A stretch of DNA of 64,000 bases from Pseudoselenomonas ruminantium (GTDB lineage: Bacteria > Bacillota > Negativicutes > Selenomonadales > Selenomonadaceae): assembly GCA_015058655.1 (NCBI GenBank), contig SVBX01000013.1:26607-90606 (forward strand), read 5' to 3'. A model generated the notes under the pieces. The model had not been told where the DNA came from. It made no database searches and saw only the letters and a list, made by a program, of their open reading frames with translations. Position 1 is the stretch's first letter; every line of letters begins with the position of its first letter. The position numbers and the translations under genes are program-made. This document shows, piece after piece, positions 53,764 through 61,450 of this stretch.

Positions 53764-53815
53764 TGTAAATGTCCTCCCAATTGGGGGACATTTGGACAAA
53801 GAACTGTTATTGTCT
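53764..53815 (+). pseudogene. fragment of a DUF1016 nuclease gene
   Basis: Reads CAATTGGGGGACATTTGGAC then AAAGAACTGTTATTGTC, closely matching 56961-57000 inside the intact DUF1016 gene, including the palindromic insert region. Truncated on both sides. Confidence 0.55.
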
Positions 53816-53869
53816 ATTTTGCGTGGACAGCACAATTGGTGGAAGTCATTGGGAGGGCGCTGTTGAAAC

Positions 53870-54132
53870 TGATGTCATCTGCGATGTGCCCTGTGCTGTG
53901 CTGGAGGGAAGGAACTGGCAGGCAATCCTTGGCACCTACAGCCAGTCTATCGTATTTATTGATGAGGGGAACGCCTTTGTGGGGACAGAGGCGTTTGCCA
54001 GTGCGGTGAAGGCTTCGGACAATTATTTCGTGCTGATAACCAGGGAGAATCTCTACAACCTGCCATACAGTGTGGAGGAGATTTATGGCTTGCATTCATC
54101 TGGGAAGTATCAGAACACCCGGCAGGTGTATC
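53870..54132 (+). pseudogene. 263-bp partial duplicate of the P-loop ATPase gene
   Basis: Identical to 60456-60718 except one base. It carries the middle of the ATPase (VICDVPCAVLEGRNW to SSGKYQNTRQVY) but lacks the Walker A portion and the C-terminus, so cannot be functional. A more diverged copy of the downstream segment (LNPVYLHERDKKKIVAA) follows at about 54141-54231. Confidence 0.8.
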
Positions 54133-54258
54133 GCCTTTCCAATATGCCAAGAAGAAGCTGAATCCTGTGTACTTGCACGAGAGGGACAAAAAGAAGATAG
54201 TGGCAGCTACGCCGTTGGAGTGGCTGGCGTAGAGAGGGGCAGTGGGGGGAGCACAGAG

Positions 54259-54345
54259 TTGCGCTCCTGTGTAATCATCAAGGTGAAGGTTACGGAGTTC
54301 GAGACCAGAGGCATCGACCAAGTCAGCATCGGCATCCTACGGGGA
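54259..54345 (+). pseudogene. fragment of a DUF1016 nuclease domain
   Basis: LRSCVIIKVKVTEFETRGID and QVSIGILRGEG correspond to LRSYVVIEVKVSEFEPRDIG of the intact gene at 57412-57520, with the piece between the two halves deleted. Confidence 0.65.
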
Positions 54346-54467
54346 GAGGGGGGATGGCCATCGTAGGGGGCGCCTGCCCATAGTATAATGGAACCATGAA
54401 TTCGGACCAGTGCTTGAAATTTTAAGAGTGCATGATATAATAACCGAACAAAATGGAGGTCATATTC

Positions 54468-54806
54468 ATGCCAAGAAAAAAGTACACAGCCGAATTCAAG
54501 ACCAAGGTCGTCCTGTCGATACTGCAAGGCGACAAAGAATTTAACGAGATATGTGCTGAGCACAATCTCAACCCAAACATGGTAAGGAAATGGAAGCAGG
54601 ACTTCCTGAAAAATGCCCACCTTGCTTTTGGTGCAGAGACTGAGCGTAAGAGCGCTCAGAGGAAGGAGGATGACCTGAAGAAGAAGAACGACCAGATGCT
54701 TAAGATGATTGGCCAGCTGACATTGGAGCGGGATTTTCTTCAGGACTGCTTCCGCCAGGCTGGAGAGGTCATTCCTCATCTGCCAGACTATGATCCGAAA
54801 GGATAA
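54468..54806 (+). CDS. IS3-family transposase OrfA
   Basis: 112 residues. Helix-turn-helix of the Tnp_8 type (KKYTAEFKTKVVLSILQGDK, EICAEHNLNPNMVRKWKQDF) followed by the leucine-zipper region typical of OrfA (LKKKNDQMLKMIGQLTLERDF). ATG follows GGAGGTCATATTC. The partner OrfB is only a stub, so the element is not autonomous. Confidence 0.88.
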   Translation: MPRKKYTAEFKTKVVLSILQGDKEFNEICAEHNLNPNMVRKWKQDFLKNAHLAFGAETERKSAQRKEDDLKKKNDQMLKMIGQLTLERDFLQDCFRQAGEVIPHLPDYDPKG

Positions 54807-54900
54807 CGGCCTGTCCATCTGCCGCCATGCAAGCTCTTGGGAATCAACCGTTCCAGCCTATATTATGAGCCAGCAGAGCCAGAGGAAGCCTGCCTGATGC
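54807..54900 (+). pseudogene. IS3-family OrfB stub
   Basis: CKLLGINRSSLYYEPAEPEE is the N-terminal start of an IS3 OrfB integrase; the frame is lost soon after and the DDE catalytic domain is absent. Downstream to 55151 no gene is supported; a short run (LLQILLWVLYLTLYVWPEKE) up to about 54993 could be the end of another lost gene. Confidence 0.6.
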
Positions 54901-55151
54901 TGCCCAATGTGTTGCTGCAGATCTTGCTCTGGGTGCTCTACCTCACCCTCTATGTCTGGCCGGAAAAGGAAAATGAGCCGGTGCTGGTGTGAATATCGAG
55001 AAATTCTCTGCAAAAGCGGAGAAGTTTTTCATTGGACATAACTTCATTTTTATGGACATTTTTACGGTATTTTGGATTGTTTCTTCCTGATATCGGTCCT
55101 ATAATTAGCACCGTAGAGAAAACACGAGAGAACTTCTTAGGAGGCTTGGTC

Positions 55152-56462
55152 ATGAATTTCAAGAAAGTGGCAGCGGCTGTCTGCCTTTCCCTGGTGACTC
55201 TTTCTGGTGCTGTGCAGGCGGAGCGGCCTGCGGATTTTCAGGATAAGTACAATCTGGAAGAAATGGTGGTGCTGAGCCGCCACAATATCCGTTCCCCCCT
55301 CTCCGGCAATGGCTCTGCCCTTGGCAACCTCACGCCCCATGAGTGGTTCAAGTGGACCTCCGGCCCCAGCGAGCTTTCCCTGAGAGGCGGCCAGCTGGAG
55401 ACCATGATGGGACAGTATTTCCGTCAGTGGCTGGTACGTGACGGCCTGATGACGGAGAACTATCTGCCTAAAGAGGGGGAGATGCGCTTCTATGCCAACT
55501 CCATGCAGCGCACCATTGCCACTGCCCAGTACTTCTCCAGCGGCATGCTGCCAGTGGCCAATGTCACCATCGAGCACAAGTACGCCCCCAGCAAGATGGA
55601 CCCGGTGTTCAATCCCCAGCTGACCTTCGTCAGCGATGCTTTCCGCGCCCAGGCCATGGAGGAAATAAGCGCCATGGGCGGGCAGAAGGGGCTGCAGGGC
55701 ATCAACGATAAGATGGAAAAGGAATACCGGGTGCTGGAAAAGACCCTGGACCTGAAGGATTCCCCCATGGCCAAGAAGGATGGCTTCACCAAGTTCAGTA
55801 ATGACGACCTGCAGATCCTGCTGGAGGAGAACAAGGAACCTGCCATGAAGGGCTCCTTGAAACTGGCCAACTCTGCCAGCGATGCCTTCATTCTCCAGTA
55901 TTACGAGGAGCAGGACAAGACCAAGGCAGGCTTCGGCCACAAGCTCACCCAGCAGGAATGGGAGCAGATAGCCAAGGTCAAGGACGTCTACGGCGATGTG
56001 CTCTTCACTGCCCCCAGCGTAGCCGTCAATGTGGCTCATCCACTCCTTGAGGAAATGAACAAGGAGCTGAAGACCGAGGGCCGCAAGTTCACCTTCCTCT
56101 GCGGCCATGACTCCAATATCGCCAGCGTGCTGGCTGCCTTGGAGGTGGAGGAATACGAGCTGCCAAACAGCATCGAGAAGAAGACCCCCATCGGCTCCAA
56201 GCTGGTCATTGAGAAATTTGCCGGCAAGGACGGCAAAGAATACGCCGCCTTCAGCCTGGTGTACCAGACCACCGACCAGCTCCGCGACCGCACTGCCTTG
56301 ACCCTGGACACGCCCCCTGAGGTGTTCCAGCTGAAGCTCAAGGGCCTGAAAGCCAACGCTGACGGCCTGTACCTCTTCAAAGACGTGCAGCAGCGCTTCC
56401 AGCAGGCCATAGATGCCTACGACAAGCTGCCCGCCGACAATAAGGCCGTTAAAGCCGCCTGA
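55152..56462 (+). CDS. secreted histidine acid phosphatase (phytase / glucose-1-phosphatase-like)
   Basis: 436 residues with signal peptide (about 1-22, AVQAERP). Histidine acid phosphatase motifs: VVLSRHNIRSPL (RHxxRxP, nucleophile His) near residue 41 and LCGHDSNIASVL (HD proton donor) near 315. Periplasmic release of phosphate from sugar phosphates or phytate is likely. ATG 55152 follows TTAGGAGGCTTGGTC; the longer frame to 55032 has no signal sequence. Ends in a terminator hairpin at 56485. Confidence 0.9.
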   Translation: MNFKKVAAAVCLSLVTLSGAVQAERPADFQDKYNLEEMVVLSRHNIRSPLSGNGSALGNLTPHEWFKWTSGPSELSLRGGQLETMMGQYFRQWLVRDGLMTENYLPKEGEMRFYANSMQRTIATAQYFSSGMLPVANVTIEHKYAPSKMDPVFNPQLTFVSDAFRAQAMEEISAMGGQKGLQGINDKMEKEYRVLEKTLDLKDSPMAKKDGFTKFSNDDLQILLEENKEPAMKGSLKLANSASDAFILQYYEEQDKTKAGFGHKLTQQEWEQIAKVKDVYGDVLFTAPSVAVNVAHPLLEEMNKELKTEGRKFTFLCGHDSNIASVLAALEVEEYELPNSIEKKTPIGSKLVIEKFAGKDGKEYAAFSLVYQTTDQLRDRTALTLDTPPEVFQLKLKGLKANADGLYLFKDVQQRFQQAIDAYDKLPADNKAVKAA

Positions 56463-56484
56463 TTGAAAAAACAAGAAACGAAAG

Positions 56485-56519
56485 CGCCCCCTGTGAGGAT
56501 GGTATCTTCGCAGGGGGCG
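56485..56519 (+). terminator. terminator hairpin (CGCCCCCTG family)
   Basis: CGCCCCCTG and CAGGGGGCG arms, followed by TGTTGTT. Same family as 48763-48793 and 59716-59752, each after a gene. Confidence 0.6.
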
Positions 56520-56620
56520 TGTTGTTAGTGGAGGCGTTAGAAAGCTTTTTCTGTTGCCAGGGATTTAGTATTGAAGTATATTTGAGGAAGAAGAAAAAAC
56601 TATTGAGAGGCGGCAGGCAA

Positions 56621-57703
56621 ATGAGTGGATTATTGACTAAAGACTTGGCTTACAAGCAGTGGGTTCAGTCTCTGAGCAAGAAATTTCGGCAGAGCCAGAT
56701 CAAGGCCGCGGTGAAGGTCAACCGGGAAATGCTGGCCTTTTACTGGGAACTGGGCAGGGACATAGTGGAGATGAAGGCGGAGAGCCGGTGGGGAAGCGGG
56801 TTTGTGAGTGCATTAGCACAGGATTTGCAAGCAACACTGCCAGATGTGAAGGGCTTTTCCCGCACCAATATTTTCTACATCATCAAGTTTTATAAGCTGT
56901 ATGCAGATTTAATAAAAGTCCCCCAAGTTGAGGGACTTTTAGATGGCAACGAAATTGTCCCCCAAGTTGGGGGACAATTGGACAAAGAAATGTTATTGTC
57001 CATTCCATGGGGACATCACAAGGTCATTATAGATAAATGTGCCCATAATACAGACAGAGCCGTTTTCTATATCAAGCAGACTATCGAAAATGGCTGGTCA
57101 CGGGCGGTGCTTCTGAATTTCCTCGACACTGACCTATATGAGCGGCAGGGCAAAGCCGTCACAAACTTTGCGTCCACCCTTCCCCCGGAGCAGAGCGAGC
57201 TGGCCCAGGAGATAACCAAGGACCCGTATAACTTCGACTTCCTGACGCTGACGGCAAACTATCATGAGAAGGAACTGAAGGATGCGCTGATGGACAACAT
57301 CACTAAATTCCTGCTGGAGCTGGGCAAGGGCTTTGCCTTTGTGGGAAGGGAATACCGCCTGACCGTTGGCAAGACGGAGCAGTTTATTGACCTGCTTTTC
57401 TATCATATCAAGCTGCGCTCCTATGTGGTTATTGAGGTGAAGGTGTCGGAGTTCGAGCCAAGGGATATTGGCCAGGTCAGCACCTATGTGGCCGCCGTGG
57501 ACGGCATCTTGCGGGGAGAGGGCGATGGACAGACCATTGGCTTGCTTATCTGCAAGACCAAGGATGAGGTGCTGGCAAAATACGCTACCGCAGGGGTGAG
57601 CCTGCCCATAGGGATTTCCGAGTATGAGCTGTCCAAATTGCTGCCCGAGGAATACAAGGGGACTTTGCCCACTATCGAGGAGATAGAGAGCGAGCTGAGA
57701 TAG
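56621..57703 (+). CDS. DUF1016 / YhcG-type PD-(D/E)XK nuclease-family protein
   Basis: 360 residues. The N-terminal winged-helix-like DUF1016_N region (SQIKAAVKVNREMLAFYWEL, GRDIVEMK) and the C-terminal nuclease domain (FVGREYRLTVGKTEQFIDLLF, YVVIEVKVSEFEPRDIGQV, with the D...ExK core) are complete. Between them lies a low-complexity in-frame insert where VPQVEGLLD and VPQVGGQLD repeat, encoded by palindromic CCCCCAAGTTGGGGG-type DNA. Often found near restriction systems and mobile elements; function unproven. ATG 56621 chosen by GGCGGCAGGCAA spacing and family start. Confidence 0.83.
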   Translation: MSGLLTKDLAYKQWVQSLSKKFRQSQIKAAVKVNREMLAFYWELGRDIVEMKAESRWGSGFVSALAQDLQATLPDVKGFSRTNIFYIIKFYKLYADLIKVPQVEGLLDGNEIVPQVGGQLDKEMLLSIPWGHHKVIIDKCAHNTDRAVFYIKQTIENGWSRAVLLNFLDTDLYERQGKAVTNFASTLPPEQSELAQEITKDPYNFDFLTLTANYHEKELKDALMDNITKFLLELGKGFAFVGREYRLTVGKTEQFIDLLFYHIKLRSYVVIEVKVSEFEPRDIGQVSTYVAAVDGILRGEGDGQTIGLLICKTKDEVLAKYATAGVSLPIGISEYELSKLLPEEYKGTLPTIEEIESELR

Positions 57704-57753
57704 GGGGCGTATGCTTCGTAGCTATTGAAATGAAATTGTCAGGAGGTGTTCCC

Positions 57754-58302
57754 TTGTCTGTATCCGATTTTCGTTGTATTGGCTTCCGTCCCAGCATTGA
57801 CGAAAACTGCACCCATCTCATTCTGGGATCCATGCCCAGCGTGGCCTCTCTTGGAGCCCGGCAGTATTATGCCCATCCCCAGAATCGCTTTTGGTCGCTG
57901 ATGGCTGGCATTTTGGAACAATCACCTCCACCTGCTGAATATCAGGAACGCCTAGCCATGCTCCTCCGTCACAATATTGCTCTGTGGGATTCCATTGCTG
58001 TCTGCGAGCGAAAAGGCAGCTTGGACGCGGACATAAAAAACGAGCAGGGCAATGACTTCACCGCCCTGCTTGATGCTTACCCCCATATCCATATCATCTG
58101 CTTCAATGGCGGCAAATCTTATCAATGCTTCAAAAAATACAATAAGCCCTTGCTGAGCCGTCCCGATATCCACTTTCATCAGCTGCCCTCCACCAGCCCT
58201 GCCAATGCCCGCTGGAAGATAGAAAAACTGGCAGAGGCCTGGAAAATTCCCTTTGGCATTACCAATGAGCAAATTCAGACAGGAGGCTTTTCTTATGCGT
58301 AA
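57754..58302 (+). CDS. DNA-deoxyinosine glycosylase (uracil-DNA glycosylase superfamily)
   Basis: 182 residues. LILGSMPSVASLGARQYYAH followed by PQNRFWSLM is the signature of the hypoxanthine/deoxyinosine-DNA glycosylase branch of the UDG superfamily; a C-terminal LPSTSPANA is the second active-site loop. Removes deaminated adenine (hypoxanthine) from DNA. The TTG at 57754 has AGGAGG at 7 nt, better than the ATG at 57730 that lies before it. The stop overlaps the next gene's start by 8 nt. Confidence 0.88.
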   Translation: MSVSDFRCIGFRPSIDENCTHLILGSMPSVASLGARQYYAHPQNRFWSLMAGILEQSPPPAEYQERLAMLLRHNIALWDSIAVCERKGSLDADIKNEQGNDFTALLDAYPHIHIICFNGGKSYQCFKKYNKPLLSRPDIHFHQLPSTSPANARWKIEKLAEAWKIPFGITNEQIQTGGFSYA

Positions 58303-58867
58303 ATTACTTATTCCCACGATATTCGCTATCTGCCTGTTCGCTCCCACCGTGACCCATGCCAGCTTTGGCACAGGAATCGGCATAACCTTTCCGGCTTCAG
58401 GTTCCAGGACAAAAGCCCCCAGCCAAACCTATGCCGCCCTGCACTTTGAACAGCTTACGGAAGAACTGACACTGCAGGAGCGCCATGGCAGCCTGCTTAT
58501 GGAACTGAAAATCAGCAACAACGGCGATAACCCTTACATCGTAAACCACCGCAACGGACAAATTTACGACTTCCTAATCACAGACAAGAATGGCGAAAAA
58601 ATATGGCAATGGTCAGACGGCATGGCCTTCACCCAGGCACTCTGGACCACCACCATTGCCCCGCACAGCTTTGAAGTCTACACTGCCGAACTGGACAGCA
58701 AAGAATACCGAAAAATAAAAGATGATGCCGTACTCGTCACTGCCTATATCTTAGATACCCCCTGCAAACTATCCGCCAAGCTCCCCACCACTATCGCCAG
58801 CAGCAGCACTCCGGTGCTTATCCATGGCGGCGTAATATTCGGCAATGGGCCGCTGGCGGGTGACTGA
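58295..58867 (+). CDS. secreted BsuPI-domain (proteinase-inhibitor-like) protein
   Basis: 190 residues: signal peptide (about 1-22, THASFG) and a BsuPI-like beta-sandwich (LLMELKISNNGDNPYIVNHR, YDFLITDKNGEKIWQWSDGM). The family derives from an intracellular proteinase inhibitor of Bacillus but many members are exported and of unknown role. Overlaps the glycosylase gene; ATG at 58295 follows AGGAGGC. Confidence 0.75.
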   Translation: MRKLLIPTIFAICLFAPTVTHASFGTGIGITFPASGSRTKAPSQTYAALHFEQLTEELTLQERHGSLLMELKISNNGDNPYIVNHRNGQIYDFLITDKNGEKIWQWSDGMAFTQALWTTTIAPHSFEVYTAELDSKEYRKIKDDAVLVTAYILDTPCKLSAKLPTTIASSSTPVLIHGGVIFGNGPLAGD

Positions 58868-58907
58868 CTCTTTGCTTATATGAATCTGCATGCATCAGCT
58901 TTTCAAA

Positions 58908-58944
58908 ATCGATAACCGTTATGAGGATGAGTGGCTGACGTAGA
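58908..58944 (+). pseudogene. fragment of a DUF4869 gene
   Basis: Reads IDNRYEDEWLT before a stop and matches 59918-59945 of the intact DUF4869 gene (FDNRYEDEWLT) almost base for base. From here to 59320 no gene is supported; the stretch is AT-rich and holds only a short GC-rich stem near 59200-59215. Confidence 0.55.
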
Positions 58945-59320
58945 GATGTTGGAAACATTGATGGGGCAGTGTTTCATAAGACATATATCATCCTGTGAGG
59001 ATTACTCTTACGAAAGAAACTATTCCTTATTTAGTCGTGTTATGACGCTACCACAAATGTATATAATAGCTTATGTACGAAATCATACATTTGTTATAAT
59101 TCTTCGCCATTTACTTTATCCCTTCATTGTGCATCAATAAGGAACACCGATGTTCTTGGCTGTAGATTATTTCCCGTACACGCCCACATCCTTCGGACGC
59201 CCCTTGGAGGAGGGGGCGTATTAAGATGGCTTTTAGAGCAGTGAGTTGGGAAGGCAGGATTTTAATAGGTTATGGAGAACTTATACAATGGGTATGTTTT
59301 TGGAAGAAAGGAGCGGTTGT

Positions 59321-59668
59321 ATGACGAAGAAAGAACTTTTGGCCAAGGTACAAGCTGTGATTGATGCGCCTAGTTGCTACGCGGAGCTGCGGGAGGTGGC
59401 ACAGGCTTATCTTGCGGCGGTGGGGACGGCAGGAGAAAAGGCAGCTGCTGAGACCTTGCTTGCCCGTTTGCGTGAGGATGTGCAGAGCATTGACGAGGTC
59501 ATGCCTTTCTTTGCTTCGGATAAGGCCAAGGAACTCTTCGGCCCCGAGCAGGCGGAGGCCATGCTGAAACAGGCCCAGGAGGTCAAGGCAAATGGCGGCG
59601 ACACCTGCTTCTGCCCGGCCTGCATGGCGGGGAAGGCAATCATGGATCATGCGGAACTGCTGGGATAA
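59321..59668 (+). CDS. small Cys-rich protein annotated elsewhere as Hsp90-like chaperone
   Basis: 115 residues. Helical (ELLAKVQAVIDAPSCYAELR, EVAQAYLAAVGTAGEK) with a C-terminal CFCPACMAGKAIMDH motif that may bind metal. I recognise the family from anaerobic Firmicutes, where it is often labelled molecular chaperone Hsp90, but there is no GHKL domain and true function is unknown. ATG 59321 follows AAAGGAGCGGTTGT. Confidence 0.6.
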   Translation: MTKKELLAKVQAVIDAPSCYAELREVAQAYLAAVGTAGEKAAAETLLARLREDVQSIDEVMPFFASDKAKELFGPEQAEAMLKQAQEVKANGGDTCFCPACMAGKAIMDHAELLG

Positions 59669-59715
59669 TGAGGAGATCAGCGCCGTCTGATTGATAAAAC
59701 TCTAAGAAATGAGGA

Positions 59716-59752
59716 CGCCCCCTGTGAGGATTGGATATTTTCACAGGGGGCG
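59716..59752 (+). terminator. terminator hairpin (CGCCCCCTG family)
   Basis: CGCCCCCTGTGA and TCACAGGGGGCG, perfect 12-bp arms, followed by CTTTGTTG. Confidence 0.7.
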
Positions 59753-59857
59753 CTTTGTTGGTGGGAGTAATCGTGTGGGGATGATCGTTATTGAAACACT
59801 TCAATAAAAGCTATAGAATTATACTATATGGAACGGAAGTGAAAAGGCGGTGTGCTT

Positions 59858-60298
59858 ATGCTGAACATATATTTGGGAGAAATGGAAGGGGCGGTCTATC
59901 ATCCGCCTGTTTACTTTGACAATCGCTATGAGGATGAGTGGCTGACGGAGCCTTTGGCCATAGAGATGGTGAAAGATGTGGACAAATCGGAAATTATCAG
60001 CCCGCATCTGGTGCAAAGCCCTGTGCTTGGCCCCATTTCAGTAAAGGAGCTTTCCGGGGGCGTAAAGACACTGATGCTTATGGCCTTTGATAAAAGCGGC
60101 AAAGTCTTCAATGCTTCTGCCTGTGGGGACAACTGCGTCAAGTGGATACTGAAGATTGCAGAGGGGAAGGAGCTCACCATCAACCTGCGGCATATCATGG
60201 ACTTTGGAAAGGGCAGCTTTGAGGCCAAGATACTCAACACAGGGCAGGTGGTGCATAGTGCCAGGGAATTTGCGGAGATTGCAGGTGATTTCGTATGA
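59858..60298 (+). CDS. DUF4869-family protein
   Basis: 146 residues: LNIYLGEMEGAVYHPPVYFD, EWLTEPLAIEMVKDVDKSEI, VLGPISVKELSGGVKTLMLM, DNCVKWILKIAEGKELTINL. The family is scattered among Firmicutes with no assigned role. ATG follows AAGGCGG. Its stop overlaps the P-loop ATPase gene start by 4 nt, so the two probably act together. Debris of both genes elsewhere in the window shows that the pair is prone to duplication. Confidence 0.7.
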   Translation: MLNIYLGEMEGAVYHPPVYFDNRYEDEWLTEPLAIEMVKDVDKSEIISPHLVQSPVLGPISVKELSGGVKTLMLMAFDKSGKVFNASACGDNCVKWILKIAEGKELTINLRHIMDFGKGSFEAKILNTGQVVHSAREFAEIAGDFV

Positions 60299-60846
60299 AG
60301 GGCAGGCATAAGGTTATCGTCCAAAACAACAGGCTCCATTACGAATTCGAGGTAAAGCGCAATATCACCATCATTTTGGGGGACAGTGCCACGGGCAAGA
60401 CTACCCTCATAGATATGCTCCGGCAAAATATGGATCTGGGCCCGGACAGCGGTGTTGATGTCATCTGCGATGTGCCCTGTGCTGTGCTGGAGGGAAGGAA
60501 CTGGCAGGCAATCCTTGGCACCTACAGCCAGTCTATCGTATTTATTGATGAGGGGAACGCCTTTGTGGGGACAGAGGCGTTTGCCAGTGCGGTGAAGGCT
60601 TCGGACAATTATTTCGTGCTGATAACCAGGGAGAATCTCTACAACCTGCCATACAGTGTGGAGGAGATTTATGGCTTGCATTCATCTGGGAAGTATCAGA
60701 ACACTCGGCAGGTGTATCAGGAATTTTATAGGATTTATACGAAGCCAGGGAATAATTTTCGGAAATCGGATAAACTGCTGGTGGATAAGACGGCGGGCAC
60801 ACCTTTTCAGTATGGAAAAAAAGCTGAATCCTGTTTATCTGCATGA
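60295..60846 (+). CDS. P-loop ATPase paired with DUF4869, C-terminus probably frameshifted
   Basis: 183 residues as read. Walker A ILGDSATGKTTL near residue 28, Walker B SIVFIDEGNAF near 81, and a sensor-like YFVLITREN. The frame changes at a run of seven A at 60816-60822; in the next frame the sequence continues KLNPVYLHERNKRKIVAAMH to a stop at 60892. The partial copy at 54141-54231 has the same tail in one frame (YAKKKLNPVYLHERDKK), so the tail probably belongs to this protein and a single-base slip occurred. Function unknown. Confidence 0.7.
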   Translation: MKGRHKVIVQNNRLHYEFEVKRNITIILGDSATGKTTLIDMLRQNMDLGPDSGVDVICDVPCAVLEGRNWQAILGTYSQSIVFIDEGNAFVGTEAFASAVKASDNYFVLITRENLYNLPYSVEEIYGLHSSGKYQNTRQVYQEFYRIYTKPGNNFRKSDKLLVDKTAGTPFQYGKKAESCLSA

Positions 60847-60907
60847 GAGGAACAAAAGGAAGATAGTGGCAGCTATGCACTTGGAATGGTAGCAATGCTT
60901 TCTATTT

Positions 60908-60937
60908 TTTACATTTGTGATAGGTTCATGCTATACT
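60908..60937 (+). promoter_or_regulatory. promoter of small toxin mRNA
   Basis: TTTACA and TATACT with an 18-nt spacer; start near 60944, about 50 nt before the peptide start. Confidence 0.6.
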
Positions 60938-60984
60938 ATTTTTGCCGCTACCTCTAACCATGGTAATCCCACGGCAGCGAGGGA

Positions 60985-61029
60985 GGTGAAACCCGTGGTT
61001 GATAACCTGCTCTTTTCGTTTGTTGTAGG
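60985..61029. repeat. direct repeat a of the type I locus
   Basis: GGTGAAACCCGTGG...CTGCTCTTTT...TGTTGTAG covers the toxin ribosome binding site and start. A related direct copy lies at 61230-61270 within the antisense RNA gene, so the RNA could pair with the toxin translation-initiation region. Confidence 0.6.
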
Positions 61030-61093
61030 CATTGCCAGCAGTCTTGTGGCTGCATGGCTCTACGACATGATACGCCACAGCGGCAAAAACTAA
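60995..61093 (+). CDS. small membrane peptide, candidate Fst/par-like type I toxin
   Basis: 32 residues: a hydrophobic helix (LLFSFVVGIASSLVAAWLYD) followed by a short basic tail (MIRHSGKN), the architecture of Fst-like and other type I toxins. Start is GTG 60995 with GGGAGGTG 6-7 nt upstream. Its own promoter and a terminator bracket it, and a convergent small RNA begins 175 nt downstream. No sequence family is recognised with certainty. Confidence 0.6.
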   Translation: MVDNLLFSFVVGIASSLVAAWLYDMIRHSGKN

Positions 61094-61136
61094 ATCTGTC
61101 CTCCGTTCGGCCTCACCAACCGAAGGGAGGACGCAA

Positions 61137-61170
61137 AAACGCGCCAGTGCATCAAAGCATTGGCGCGTTT
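61137..61170 (+). terminator. terminator of toxin mRNA
   Basis: AAACGCGCCAGTGC and GCATTGGCGCGTTT (one G-U) with a 6-nt loop, followed by TCCTTG. Confidence 0.7.
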
Positions 61171-61182
61171 CCTTGTATAAGC

Positions 61183-61268
61183 AAAAATAAAAGAGCCTCA
61201 CAGGTCACCATCCCGAAGGCTCTCCTACCGGTGTAAACTCGTGGCCTACCCCGCTCTTTTCTGTTTGT
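61183..61268 (-). ncRNA. candidate convergent antitoxin RNA
   Basis: On the minus strand TTGCCA (61298-61303) and TATAAT (61275-61280) are 17 nt apart, giving a start near 61268. The RNA ends in the stem AGAGCCT/AGGCTCT (61192-61223) followed by TTTTATTTTT. At about 85 nt it is convergent with the toxin mRNA and contains direct repeat b, the organisation of par/Fst RNA II. Confidence 0.6.
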
Positions 61269-61270
61269 AG
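61230..61270. repeat. direct repeat b of the type I locus
   Basis: GGTGTAAACTCGTGG...CCGCTCTTTT...TTTGTAG, aligned with 60985-61029 in the same order with roughly three-quarters of positions shared. Confidence 0.6.
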
Positions 61271-61450
61271 ACTAATTATACCATTTCAGTTATACATTGG
61301 CAAGGACTTTTATGTGTGATTGCCGCCAAACTATCATTGGCTTTTGCATCTGCTAAATATCTCAAACTCACAGCAACTTTGAAGTATAGTCATGCTTTAT
61401 CAGCTGTTCGCCACATGGGGATTGTGTCTCTTTTCGGTTGCAGCGCCTTT

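Noticed and set aside
55137..56474. 445-codon open frame on the minus strand
   Set aside because: Antisense to the histidine acid phosphatase gene.
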